Assembly: GCF_052857255.1 (NCBI RefSeq)
Contig: NC_135500.1
Location: forward strand, 104,851,048-104,915,047
Direction: 5' to 3'
DNA from: Amblyomma americanum
Taxonomy: Eukaryota > Arthropoda > Arachnida > Ixodida > Ixodidae
DNA: 64,000 bases
The first letter of the stretch is position 1. The number at the start of each line of letters is the position of its first letter. Both the position numbers and the translations under genes were made by a program. This document shows, in pieces, positions 10,615 through 22,020 of the stretch. Under the pieces are notes generated by a model. That model was not told where the DNA came from. It saw only the letters and a list, made by a program, of their open reading frames with translations, and made no database searches.

Positions 10615-11052
10615 TCACGCATGAATCTTGCTCTTGAGCTTGTGCAGGAGACCAAATCCGTGTCCACCGCCGCCGTGGCCACCGTAGCCGCCGCCGCCGT
10701 AGCCTCCATCATAGCCACCACCATAGCCTCCCCCGTATCCTCCGCCGTATCCTCCGCCGTATCCTCCTCCATGACCATGGCCACCTTGCGTCTTGGTGAC
10801 CTTGATGTTCACGTCAATCACAGCATGCACAGGCTTAGCGTGACCACCGCCATAGTCGTGTCCTCCGTGGCCGCCACCTCCCCATCCGCCACCGCCACCC
10901 CAGCCACCTCCTCCACCCCAGCCACCACCGCCACCGTAGCCACCACCACCGCCATAGCCACCACCGCCGTAGCCACCTCCGCCGTAGCCGCCGGCGATTA
11001 CTTCCCGCAGAACAATGGCTGATAACACGAAGAGTATGAGGGTAGTCTTCAT
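10615..11052 (-). CDS. Secreted glycine-rich protein
   Basis: The 145-residue protein starts with a clear signal peptide (MKTTLILFVLSAIVLREVIA, likely cut before GGYGG). Next come GGYGGGG and GGWGGGG repeats to about residue 68, and a short non-repetitive middle segment (KPVHAVIDVNIKVTKTQ). A second glycine run (GHGHGGGYGGGYGG) follows, then a basic, histidine-containing tail (HGFGLLHKLKSKIHA). Such proteins occur in ticks as cement or cuticle components, and some spider relatives are antimicrobial. The sequence cannot choose between these. It is a single uninterrupted open frame, and the coding DNA is GC-rich against AT-rich flanks. The start is the only ATG that gives a signal peptide. An open frame on the opposite strand at 10621-11022 is a shadow of the repeats. 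Confidence 0.85.
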   Translation of the reverse strand: MKTTLILFVLSAIVLREVIAGGYGGGGYGGGGYGGGGGYGGGGGWGGGGGWGGGGGWGGGGHGGHDYGGGHAKPVHAVIDVNIKVTKTQGGHGHGGGYGGGYGGGYGGGYGGGYDGGYGGGGYGGHGGGGHGFGLLHKLKSKIHA

Positions 11053-13049
11053 GTCGTCAAGCTGTTAAGTGGGCCAACAGCAATTATTTTTCAGTAGAGA
11101 CGTGACCTGCACATGTGCCCGAAACGCATCAAGGTGAGAGACGTCTAGAAAGAGCAAATCGAAATATAATCATTCCCATTGTGCCTTAAAATTAGTGCTT
11201 CTGCATTACATCTGGCAATTGTGTTTAAAAATGGGCATGTTTATGCCTTTGGATATTTCATGCGCACACGTTTGAATACTCGCTTTGAAAATTCAAGTCG
11301 ATCGCATTTATTTTTTGAGAAAAATACCTGGTTCACCCGAAGTAAATGCTATAGTCCCGCACGTTTTAAATACAGAAGCCATGGTTTTTTTACCGCGCTG
11401 TAGTTTTCGTGATACTGTTCCTGAGCAGTTCCTGTGAGCAGTTCCCCTGTGTTCTCAAAAACTGCAGATGACAACTTACAGAATTTGTGGACAAGCAACT
11501 TGAAACAAAAAATTTTCTTTTCCGGAAGAACGTAAAGGGTCGCTTATGTCTCAATACGAAACGCGGTTAGGTATGAACCAGGTTGAACGCTTTCCTCATG
11601 TGAACAAGTTCTGTCAATTCTGCGACCGAAAAATCTCTGCATAACCAAAACAACTTCCACGAATGCTTATCTGCCTGAGAAAATGGTAGAGGTTTGGAAG
11701 GTGGTAGTTTTCTGTTGAAGAGATCGGCTGCAGCAAGACCTTCTTTCATGCCACTAACTTCTTTCTCCTCCTTCAAAACTCCTTAGACAAGTTGAAATAA
11801 CATAAAAGAAACCACTGAATTTAGCACACAACAAAAGCTTCGGTTTGGGTTTTGACGCACGGCAGAGTGGAGGGTCCTTAGTTCATTTGACTACGCTTAG
11901 TTCTTTAACGTACAACTCAGTCTAAGAGCATTGGCGGTTACGTAATTTGACTCCATTAAAATGGCGTTGGTGCTGCCAGAATCAAACACGCATGCCCGTG
12001 CTGGTCGCCAAATGTCACTTAAAAAGATCCACTGCGGCGGATGCGATACACTCAAGACTACCGCTTCAAATGCACCGTGCTCACCTGCAGAACGGCAGAA
12101 TCCGAGTGCGCCGAATGCAGATGCCGTCTTTGGTGCGCAATTGCTTAGGCCGCTGAGGGCTCGGAATGATGTCTCGCGCTCCGTTGACTGCCGTCTAATA
12201 CCCGCTGCGTCGTTTCCTGCGGGGAAATACCACGCGCTGAGAGTGTTCCTCGTGCGCCAGAGCTGGGGTCAAGGTCAGTACTTTCTTTCACAATGCCTTC
12301 ATCCTTATCCTAGTGGACGACAGGCCTATCCTTACCTATTTGCCCCTTAATGACAACCCGGATGAGGCGTCCCCCATTAAGGCTTCCAGTGCAAGCGGAC
12401 AACGCAGCCTCCAACTTTCGTCGTGATGTCACGGTTGAGAAAGAATGGGAGCTAGAGACTTTACGTCAGGCCGTGCCGGACACGACGACGCGTGGTTTTT
12501 ATTTTCGCGCAACGTCCATCAGACAGCTTAACGTGAGAGCGTCGCTGTGACGCAAGCCGTCCGCAGGATACTAAGAGCGGTAATCGGTTACAATGTGTAA
12601 ACAACTTAAGTCCATGAATAAGAACAGAGGCAGCTATGTACTTGTACGGAAATGCATAGAATGTGAAGTTCAGGCATATTATAACTAGGGAAATATGCTG
12701 AAATACAGCTGACTACGCATGCCATGGTTTCACTCCGCCCATCTGCAACGAGCTTTGGGTGTCGCAAATTCAAGACGCATATTCGATTCCTCGCTTTAGC
12801 CCATCAGAGGTCTACGTGCGCATGGGGTAAGCGCTCGAGTACTTGGAAAAATGCTACAGAGACTTCTGCACGTTTACTTCCGGAAGCTGAAACAATGTTT
12901 TCTTTGGTAGCAGCTACTCTGTGCGTTTTTGAAGGTCTTCGCATGACCTTCTTCAACGCAAGCCTCTCTTTCCTAAGTATCATTAAAAAATGGGTTCCTC
13001 AAGTGGAATTGTAAGGAGTTAGCCCCAGGGGCTTGACTTGAATGACTTG
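11053..13049. other. Intergenic DNA with unassigned open frames
   Basis: A GC-richer stretch at about 11945-12550 contains overlapping open frames of 66-129 codons in different frames. None shows a domain, signal peptide or splice sites, so I leave them uncalled. No repeat family was recognised. Confidence 0.4.
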
Positions 13050-13080
13050 AATGACTACACATGTTACATGTGTAGTCATT
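13050..13080. repeat. Perfect 14-bp inverted repeat, 3-nt loop
   Basis: AATGACTACACATG (13050-13063), loop TTA, CATGTGTAGTCATT (13067-13080). It is preceded by a direct repeat of TGACTTGAA. Its role is unknown. Confidence 0.75.
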
Positions 13081-16000
13081 CTCTGCAAAAGAAGCAGTCT
13101 GAAGAACTGTGCTCTCATAGATCCATATTTACCTTGCTCTCAGTGCGTTACGGAGGTCTCAGACGCGTTTGAAGCCGTTCAATAAAATACGAGTATTCAT
13201 TTTAAAAAGCACGAATTCATCTTAAATAGATGAATTTTAATGCGTGAAGTGCTCCTGATAAAAGAAGGCGCCTACGGCTATTCTACCGCATAAGCTGGGC
13301 GCTTACGCATTCATGCCTTGCAATGGTCGTTAAAAAATAGGAAATAGTTGCTGTTATCTAAGCAGCGCGTTCGTTTCCTCAAAACAAAAAGTACTAACAT
13401 TATTTTCTACCTCATGTAAAAAATATATTGGAGCAGCATATGATTTGAACGTCTCCTGCATTAGAATATGAACCCGCCATACCGGGTAATCATTCAGCCG
13501 GCAAAGTTCGCAGACTTTCCAGCCATCTGGCAGCCTTATGTGACGGTTGTAGACTGTAAAATATTGCAGCGAACTCTACTCTAATAATAAGCAGTAAACT
13601 TTACGAAAACATAACACAGTGGCAACTGAAAGACGTGGTTCTCTATATATAACACGTGAAAATGAAACACATAAAAAAAGCAGAGAAATAACAAATGAAC
13701 CACAAAGTCTACAAGAGAGAAGGTCCTCAATAAGATCAAGACATATGGCAGGCACGAGAAACCAGAACCTTCAAGAAAAGGAAGATGAAGATTGCTGTTT
13801 TGCAGTATATTCAGCATTGTTTGAGGCCAACAACAACAACAACAATCAGCAAATGTTCCACCGTTTGAACAACTAGGCAACGGACACAAGGGAGGCATTC
13901 TTTTTTTCTACCTATTCCACAATCAGTCCACCCAGTCTTTGCAGCTCATGTGACTGCTGTGTAAAGTGTAAATATTTCAGTGTTCTCGCGAGAACGGAGC
14001 TGTGGGTATTGAGGCCGACCTTCACAACGTGTCAGAGCATCGACTGACAGGAAAGAGATATGGAGATCGCGTCGCACGCAAAGCAGCGGCCTATGTCTAC
14101 GTCATTACTCAGTAAGAGGAGAGTTGGCACAGCAGTATTTGATGCAAGTGCGCTGAGCTTTGGTACACACAACTGAGAAATACGAACAAAGCGAGAACTT
14201 TTAAATCAAATTTCTTTATTCTTTCTAAATGATTATGTAGTTTATCTTGAAACCGCAACTGCAGGGGGTTACAAGTGTAAAAAAAACAAAAACAAAATCT
14301 ATTTGAGACAGTACACTTGCGGTCTTGAAGGATGACTAGATTCACTGAGCGTCCAAAAAAACAAAGAAACAGGCGTACATACAATGTATTTGTCTTAGTT
14401 CGGTATTCCAAAATCTTAAGCCAATGGCCAGTGCGAGAAGAGATATAATGAGGCTTGTATAGGTATGCTCCTTCAAAATTTACTCCAGGAAAGCCAGCGA
14501 AGACGAAAGCACTGACGTGCAACTTACATTTACACCCGGAAAGGAAAAGCAAACTGTACCATCAATCAAGAAAATAAAGAGATAAAACCAAGAAATTGTA
14601 AACAAAGCCTCTGCGAACAAAGGTGTAGAGGCGAAGCACTCACGTCCAACACTTTCCTACAAGCTACAAGAAAGAGAAGCGAGGGAGTCACGCATCGCTG
14701 AATGACAAGCTTGTTTCCTATACTTTCTAAACCTTGTTCGTCGAATGTCGGGCGCATATCTCCCCTCAACTCCCCTACTCGTGTCTCCCCGAATGAAGCA
14801 GTAAACCTCCAACATTTGTCGATTAATTCATTTTTCTTTCATCCAGAAGCCTAGTTAGCACAACAGATGAGCACCAGGTGCAATAAATAAAATATATATT
14901 AAATCACGTTACGAGAGAGGACGGGGTCTAAATTATTGATTACTCCCTGAGCTTCAAGAAACAGAATAAGCTTTAGCTTGCAAGGACTGCGAAGCAGTCC
15001 TTCTTTTGTCGAAATCGAATGACTGCTGTTTATAATAAATGCGCAAATATGGGATCTCTAATGGATTGTTTTGCCAGTGCAAAGATATTTTAGTGTAGAT
15101 TTAGTATGCCAAACGCAGTTGACGGTGCTTTTTTCTCTTCCGTGAAGTGCGTAAATTTAAATCTCAGTCACTTTATATTCAGAATAGACCCCACTGTACC
15201 GCATCAACCTCCGACCTTAGCTACAAGGAAGTTTATCATTCAAGCATTAAAACAGCGTTTCTTCCATTGCCAAATGGACAGTTTATTCTGACGCTGTTTC
15301 CTATTTCCGCAGCAGAGATGTAGCGAATCAGATGCCGACTCCGTGTCAGACAGAAACACCCTCCCTAACATTCCGAGCACTGTTTTCACCACAGTGAGAA
15401 ATCTTTGGAAAACACATGACAGTACATAGGGCTGAAGCACAAAAGTGGGTTTTCCGCTCAGACAGCCTCTTTTCTTTTCGCAAGTGCACAGTGCTGGTAA
15501 TCGCTTTTTGATGTTCCTGCCGGTAATGCAACATTGGCGTCCACTCTGGATGTTTCCGTCGTATTTGTTGTGTTGACGACGCACAATCGTTTTCTGTTTC
15601 TGCAAGAAGGCGAGTATTTTATCGTTCGTATTGTCTGAGTCATAATAATATCAAGCGTAAAATATCGTAACTTCTGTTTTGAAAGTTCCAGAGTTTACAC
15701 AAAAGAGCTAATTGTAATTACAAGAAAAAAGCTAAAGGGACCGTTAACATTGTTGGTAAACTGTTAGCAGCTGATATTTTCAGATATCCTGTGAATACCG
15801 TTAGTACTCGGAAAAACACAAACGCCATTAAGCCTGACTTTTTGAAATTAAGCGCCAAGTACATGAACACAGACTGTCGATTCGTGCAGTGGAAATGATA
15901 GTGCTCATCTGAAACTAAACAGTGGTGCAATATAATTCCAATTATGCTACCAAGGACGGCAAGTGAAACATCGAAGCAATATTCGTTAGATATCTGCACC

Positions 16001-17579
16001 ATTGAATCACATATATTGTTATCGTATAAATATTGCGTGCGTGGCCTCTGTGGAGGCGTTATTAGGTAGTTAACATTTTCTTGTTCAAGCAATTTTGGTG
16101 GTGCGCCAACTTCGGCATATTTGGCGATTCGATAGAAAATTCATGCCTCTAGGATGATCAACAATGAGCAAGAAGCACATCGATGACTGTCAATGCGAAC
16201 TCAAATAGTCTGGTGAAGATATGAAATGAATGAAGAACATAAAGCTCAAGAAGTGAGCAAGTCGACAAAGCATACAACTCTGACCACTTCAAAAGACCAC
16301 GGAGGACTCAGTTTCAAAATGCCGAGGTGTCTCGAAAGTAATCGCAAAAATATGCTTTCATATTCATTCAAAATTTCAAAATCAGGTACGCAAATTAATG
16401 AACTCACTCTTTGCATAGGATACGATGGTTTGGGTTAAGTAAGCGCCATCATGTACATTATAGCCGACTCCATCTTAGTTGCGTTATCAGCTCTCAGTGT
16501 TTTTTCGGCCGAGATATCAGGGCTGCATCATAAACCCCGGATATTTTATTTCAGGATTTAATGTTGGTATGATCACAACATCAAAACTAATATTAAAAAC
16601 GTAGATCAACAAAAACCTAATGATTAGTTTCTCATCTTAACGAACTATTTTTTTTCAACACTGCGGGCTCTTTTGACATATGATCTTCGTAGCGACCAAA
16701 CAGCTAGCTTCTGCCCCAATCCTGAAGCAATATTATAATTTTTTATTTTTATCGCCAGTATCCTGTGTGGCCATTACATTGAGAAAAAATAAATCTTTAA
16801 TGTATGTATGCTTTATTCGCCGCAAATGGGACACACACTAACGCGGCAGTGACTAATTAGTGGTGAAGCGGGCTTCCCCAGCATGCCGTGTTTTACCAGA
16901 TGCTAACCGATGTTCGAGGGCTACGCATTTCGCTGGTCGAGTGTTTAGTGAAACCCCCTCAGTTAAAGTCTTATACGTTTCTCAGGTTCTGCGCATCCAC
17001 CTCGTCAGCTCGTTTTCTCTTACCATCCTCTCTGGAGATCTTTATAGATGTCTTTCTTACATAAGTCATCGGAAACTATAAAGGAGATGTCATTAAATAT
17101 TAAGCGAAGATCCCACACCGAATTATATACCTCGGACGAAAACAACGGCGAAAAAAATGCAGTGAGCATTAAACGTTGTTAAAAGAAAGATTAAATTTCT
17201 CCACATCTCAATCTGTGTTTTTTTTGTTTTATAACTGTGAGAATAGTGAGCATTGGCTGAACAATTTGCAACAACTAAACAACTGATCAGAACAGTAAAC
17301 TGTGAATGACGACCTACCAGCCACAACTGTTCATTTGAATTCCTGAGGTCGACCTCTTTGACGGCGTCCGCACGGACATCTGTTGAGAAGGGGAGAGGTC
17401 GAGAGATAGCATTCTTTGGGAGAGTGACACCGTCTGGAAGATAGGATTGTGTATCGATTCGATCGACTCCTAGCGACTGCGAACGCGAGTCGCTTCTCAA
17501 CTGATCGGTTTAGCGAGCTTACCCAAAGCCAGCAAGTTACGGAGGCCAGAAGAAGCCGCGAAGGCGTTTGACAAGTTTT
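13081..17579. other. AT-rich DNA without supported genes
   Basis: About 4.5 kb with scattered short open frames, an (AAC)n run near 13833-13853 and no recognised transposon. A 125-codon minus-strand open frame at 17123-17500 is discussed under the rejected items. Confidence 0.35.
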
Positions 17580-17599
17580 ATAAGTAGTTCCAGTACAAC
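17580..17599 (+). repeat. Left flanking direct repeat of the Penelope palindrome
   Basis: ATAAGTAGTTCCAGTACAAC here matches 18 of 20 bases of 21021-21040, in the same orientation. It is a candidate target duplication around the double Penelope insertion. Confidence 0.5.
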
Positions 17600-17634
17600 T
17601 TTCTGACGGGCTAGTTGGTACATCTCTACTAAAC

Positions 17635-19316
17635 AGCGTGCGCTAACAGGACGTACACAGGAAACTTGGAGACAGAGGAAAGAAGCGCAACTTCCAACTT
17701 TAATGACAGAAAAGGATGCCAGACGCTCTTTTATATCTGCTGGGGTGAGGGTGTGCGAAATGAATGACAGAGGAAAACAACTTCAAACAGCGGCAAACAA
17801 AAAAAAACAAAAAAAAACACGTGGCGTAACAAAGCTCACCATGCAGACCGAAAAGCTGAATGGAACAACAGGTGACCAAATAGTGCTAACGGTTGATATG
17901 AAGTGCACAACCATGAGCAGATAACGGTTGATATGAAGTGCAAAAACATGAGCAGAGAAAACGTAAGGAACAACACGAGGCATATGTCAAAGAAGAAACT
18001 TAAAAAGGCACATAAAGCGGCGTGTAAAAGGCGCATAAAAAACAGTAGAAACGGAACAACATAGGGGAATGCAGAGTAAGAGAATACTTCTAAAAAAACA
18101 TAAGAAAAGAACCTAGACGAAACCATTTAAAAAGGATAGTTCCTTTCTAGAAAGAAGAATAGAAGGCGTGCTAACGCACTTGTCTTTTCTTTGGTCAATG
18201 TAAAAGGCCTCAATGACTTCTCTTTCAGTCTTGTCCGGTGCCTTGGCTAGGAACCTTATTTCGTGGAACTTGGGACGGCAATCTTTACATTGGCTGCAGT
18301 GTATAGGAAGGTTACCTCCCGTCTTGCTAATCAAGGTCACATTGTGCTTTCGGGCGCGCTCATTAAAACATTTTCCTGTTTGTCCCATGTAAACTCTGCC
18401 GCACGTCAAAAGGATCTCAACACCACATTTGGCAGTACAGTCTGTGAACTTTTTTTGATGTTTGATGAGACAGGACTTCTTAACTCGCTTACTGGAAACC
18501 ATAGGTCAATGTTTTGCCAGCTTGCAGGGAGCTGAAAAAACCAGCTGCACCCCGTGTCTGGAAGCAACGTTTTTCAAATTGTGCGAAAAACCATGTAGGT
18601 AGTTTATGAACTGCAAAGGTTTCTGTTGAAACTCTCGTTTGTCACCTGGATTCTTCAGTTTTTGAAGAAGGCCTTCAGACACGCTGGTAATCAAGTGCGC
18701 TGGATAGCCTGCTGACAGAATTCTTCCAATCTGGCACTGGAAACTTTCACCTATCTTATGCGGGCAAGATTTGTCTAGGGCTGATTTTAAGCAGAGGGAC
18801 AATATGCCACGTTTAACTAGCTTGGAATGGGAACTATCATAAGCCAAAAGTGACTTTTTTGATCGTGGTTGATACATCCAACATACGTCCTTGTAGGCGA
18901 AGGAAAGTTGCAGATCAAGAAACTGAAGACAATTGCTGCGTGCTCTTTCATGCGTAAATTTTAGACCTGTCGACATAGAAATAAAATCATTCAAAATTTT
19001 CGTGATAACAGACTCTGGGTCACACCCTGCTGGTACAACAATAAGCACTAGATAGTTATCCACGTATCTAAAGATACGAGAGACTGCCTTGTTACACAAG
19101 CTGCCCTCAAGTTTCCGGTCGAATGAGGCTAGAAACATTTCGCACAAGACGGGCGCTACTGAAGACCCTATACATATGCCTTGCTTTTGGACGAAACATT
19201 CCTCATCGAATCACACAGCAGTAGAATTTAAATAGAAAAGTAACAGGTCTAAAAAATTGCCTATTGTAATGCCAACTTCATTCTGAAATTTTAATTCGCC
19301 ATAGCTTTCCAATTGC
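17635..19316 (-). mobile_element. Penelope-like element, left (inverted) copy, 5' truncated
   Basis: Encodes the C-terminal half of a Penelope-type reverse transcriptase, then a GIY-YIG endonuclease, then a 3' UTR. It is a near-identical inverted copy of 19345-21006; the two 5'-truncated ends face each other across 28 bp. The 3' UTR includes a doubled ~35-bp unit (TGCTCATGTTTTTGCACTTC on the coding strand). Confidence 0.9.
18113..19147 (-). pseudogene. Penelope RT plus GIY-YIG endonuclease, broken
   Basis: The RT part (18506-19147) includes MFLASFDRKLEGSL and FRYVDNYLVLIVVP. The catalytic box, normally YVDD in this class, reads YVDN. A TGA at 18506-18508 separates it from the in-frame endonuclease part (18113-18502). 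That part has the GIY-YIG core variant GRVYMGQTGKCFNERARKH, a Cys/His segment (HCSQCKDC) and a conserved glutamate (TEREVIEAFYI). Further upstream the frame continues but has another TGA at about 19211. Compared with the right copy it lacks a few bases just before EILLTCGRVY. The protein would prime and cut for retrotransposition if intact. Confidence 0.85.
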
Positions 19317-19344
19317 TCACGAACAGCCGTAAACAAGCCGTAAA

Positions 19345-20547
19345 GCATTTGGAAACCTATGGCGAATTAAAATTTCAGAATGAAGTGGGCATTACAATAG
19401 GCAATTTTTTAGACCTGTTACTTTTCTATTTAAATTCTACTGCTGTGTCATTCGATGAGGAATGTTTCGTCCAAAAGCAAGGCATATGTATAGGGTCTTC
19501 AGTAGCGCCCGTCTTGTGCGAAATGTTTCTAGCCTCATTCGACCGGAAACTTGAGGGCAGCTTGTGTAACAAGGCAGTCTCTCGTATCTTTAGATACGTG
19601 GATAACTATCTAGTGCTTATTGTTGTACCAGCAGGGTGTGACCCAGAGTCTGTTATCACGAAAATTTTGAATGATTTTATTTCTATGTCGACAGGTCTAA
19701 AATTTACGCATGAAAGAGCACGCAGCAGTTGTCTTCAGTTTCTTGATCTGCAACTTTCCTTCGCCTACAAGTACGTATGTTGGATGTATCAACCACGATC
19801 AAAAAAGTCACTTTTGGCTTATGATAGTTCCCATTCCAAGCTAGTTAAACGTGGCATATTGTCCCTCTCCTTAAAATCAGCCCTAGACAAATCTTGCCCG
19901 CATAAGATAGGTGAAAGTTTCCAGTGCCAGATTAGAAGAATTCTGTCAGCAGGCTATCCAGCGCACTTGATTACCAGCGTGTCTGAAGGCCTTCTTCAAA
20001 AACTGAAGAATCCAGGTGACAAACGAGTTTCAACAGAAACCTTTGCAGGTCATACCCTACCTACATGGTTTTTCGCACAATTTGAAAAAAGTTGCTTCCA
20101 GACACGGGGTGCAGCTGGTTTTTTCAGCTCCCTGCAAGCTGGCAAAACATTGACCTATGGTTTCCAGTAAGCGAGTTAAGAAGTCCTGTCTCATCAAACA
20201 TCAAAAAAATTTCACAGAGTGTACTGCCAAATGTGGTATACGAGATCCTTTTGACGTGCGGCAGAGTTTACGTGGGACAAACAAAAAAATGTTCTAATGA
20301 GCGCGCCCGAAAGCCCAATGTGACCTTGAATAGCAAGACGGGAGGTAACCTTCCTATACACTGCAGCCAATGTAAAGATTGCCGTCCCAAGTTCCACGAA
20401 ACAAGGTTCCTAGCCAAGGCATCGGACAAGACTGAAAGAGAAGTCATTGAGGCCTTTTACATTGACCAAAGAAAAGACAAGTGCGTTAGCACGCCTTCTA
20501 TTCTTCTTTCTAGAAAGGAACTATCCTTTTTAGATGGTTTCGTCTAG
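19345..20547 (+). pseudogene. Penelope RT plus GIY-YIG endonuclease, broken
   Basis: An open frame to 20170 gives RT motifs including QKQGICIGSSVAPVLCEMF and the same altered catalytic box YVDN as the inverted copy. Near 20028 a 2-base deletion, relative to the left copy, shifts the frame. The GIY-YIG endonuclease then reads in another frame to 20547 (GRVYVGQTKKCSNERARK, HCSQCKDC, TEREVIEAFYIDQ). The TGA that splits the left copy is also present here as DNA. The pair therefore descends from an already defective element or shares a defective source. Confidence 0.85.
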
Positions 20548-21006
20548 GTTCTTTTCTTATGTTTTTTTAGCAGTATTCTCTTACTCTGCATTCCCCTATG
20601 TTGTTCCGTTTTTACTGTTTTTTATGCGCCTTTTACACGCCGCTTTATGTGCCTTTTTAAGTTTCTTCTTTGACATATGCCTCGTGTTGTTCCTTACGTT
20701 TTCTCTGCTCATGTTTTTGCACTTCATATCAACCGTTATCTGCTCATGTTTTTGCACTTCATATCAATCGTTAGCATTCAGCTTTTCGGTCTGCATGGTG
20801 AGCTTTGTTACGCCACGTGTTTTAGTTTTTGTTTTTTTTTTGGTTTGCCGCTGTTTGAAGTTGTTTTCCTCTGTCATTCATTTCGCACACCTTCACCCCA
20901 GCAGATATAAAAGAGCGTCTGGCATCCTTTCCTGTCATTAAAGTTGGAAGTTGCGCTTCTTTCCTCTGTCTCCAAGTTTCAGGTGCATGTCCTGTTAGCG
21001 CACGCT
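19345..21006 (+). mobile_element. Penelope-like element, right copy, 5' truncated
   Basis: Inverted partner of 17635-19316, with few differences over ~1.66 kb. It ends at TGTTAGCGCACGCT, the point where the left copy also ends. Confidence 0.9.
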
Positions 21007-21020
21007 ATATAATAGAATTA

Positions 21021-21040
21021 ATAAGTAGTTCCGGGACAAC
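21021..21040 (+). repeat. Right flanking direct repeat of the Penelope palindrome
   Basis: ATAAGTAGTTCCGGGACAAC, 18 of 20 identical to 17580-17599. Confidence 0.5.
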
Positions 21041-21357
21041 CTGGTTAGATACGGTTAACTGCTGTGCGTGTGAGAGTCTGTTATTTTGCAAGAACCTCAA
21101 AGCATTATAGTCCGCTAGCCAAGAAAGCCTGCCAGAGGCGTTTCCGAGTGCCAGCATCACAGCGTTGGTGCAGTAGTCCAGCTGTCACTACAAGTAATGT
21201 TGAACTGCCTTAATTGTGGGGTAAATGTTTTCTGGTTCTTGCGTTTCACCACCTTCATGCCTGTTTAATTATCGGCATATGAAAAGCGAAATAAGAGGCA
21301 AAATTTTTAATCAAATTTGAAACTGTATTTGTTCTTTTTTGCATGATAGTTGCCGAC

Positions 21358-22020
21358 AAGGTGGTACTCTTATAAATGCGATTAACAACATACATTTCTG
21401 ACGTAGACGTCAGTGAAGCAACAACTCTGTCTACCCAATTTTCTAAAAGACCCGCCGCGGTGGCTCAGTGGTTAAGGCGTTCGTCTACTGATCCGGAGTA
21501 CTCGGGCTCGAACCCGACCACGGCGGCAGCGTTTCGATAGAGACGAAGCGCAAAGGCGCCCGTGCGCTGCGCGATGTCAGTGCACATTAATGATCCCCAG
21601 GTGGTCGAAATTATTCCGAATCCCTCAAATACAGCATAAGTTTCTTTCCATCTTCTCTCTGTCCCGCCTGTGGCGCAGTTCAGGTTTCCGCAGAGATGTG
21701 GCACAGATACTGCGCCATTTACTTTCCCTAAAAATTCAATTTCCAATTTATTTAAAAGCGCTTTTGGCGTCAGTTCTTAGCGCCTTTCGAATCGATGTGG
21801 TTAAACTGTGTCCTACACATGTCCCATTCTTGTGCAAATGCATGGTAGCAGAAGCCGGGTCATATTTTTTGATGACGGACGCACTTACTACAGCGCGCCG
21901 TCTCAGTGGGTCAGTGGTTATGGCGCTCGGCTGTTAACCGAAAGACGCGGGTTCGATCCCGGCCGCGGCGGTTGAATTTCGATGGAGGTAAATGCTAGAG
22001 GCCCGTGTATTGTGCAATGG
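21358..22020 (+). repeat. Composite repeat unit, copy A (SINE 2 plus Ruka)
   Basis: Shares its whole order with 24536-25222: a unique lead (GGTACTCTTATAAATGCG), a SINE 2 copy, a ~160-bp spacer (TTAAAAGCGCTTTTGGCG, GATGACGGACGCA), then a Ruka head. Confidence 0.75.
21451..21732 (+). repeat. SINE family 2, complete
   Basis: tRNA-like head with A box TGGCTCAGTGG and B box GGCTCGAACCC, body with GATGTCAGTGCACATTAATG, a pyrimidine-rich middle, and the ATACTGCGCCATTTACTTT end. Confidence 0.75.

Noticed and set aside
10621..11022. Alanine/valine-rich open frame opposite the glycine-rich gene
   Set aside because: Shadow of the GGY repeats. No signal peptide, and its product is low-complexity.
11945..12550. 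Overlapping open frames of 66-129 codons
   Set aside because: Different frames, no domain, no splice context. Probably chance frames in a GC-richer patch.
17123..17500. 125-codon minus-strand open frame, possibly a host exon
   Set aside because: The first half (SYLPDGVTLPKNAISRP) looks somewhat protein-like and a GT follows LWLV. However, there is no recognised domain, no clear acceptor and the second half is AT-rich. Not enough to call.
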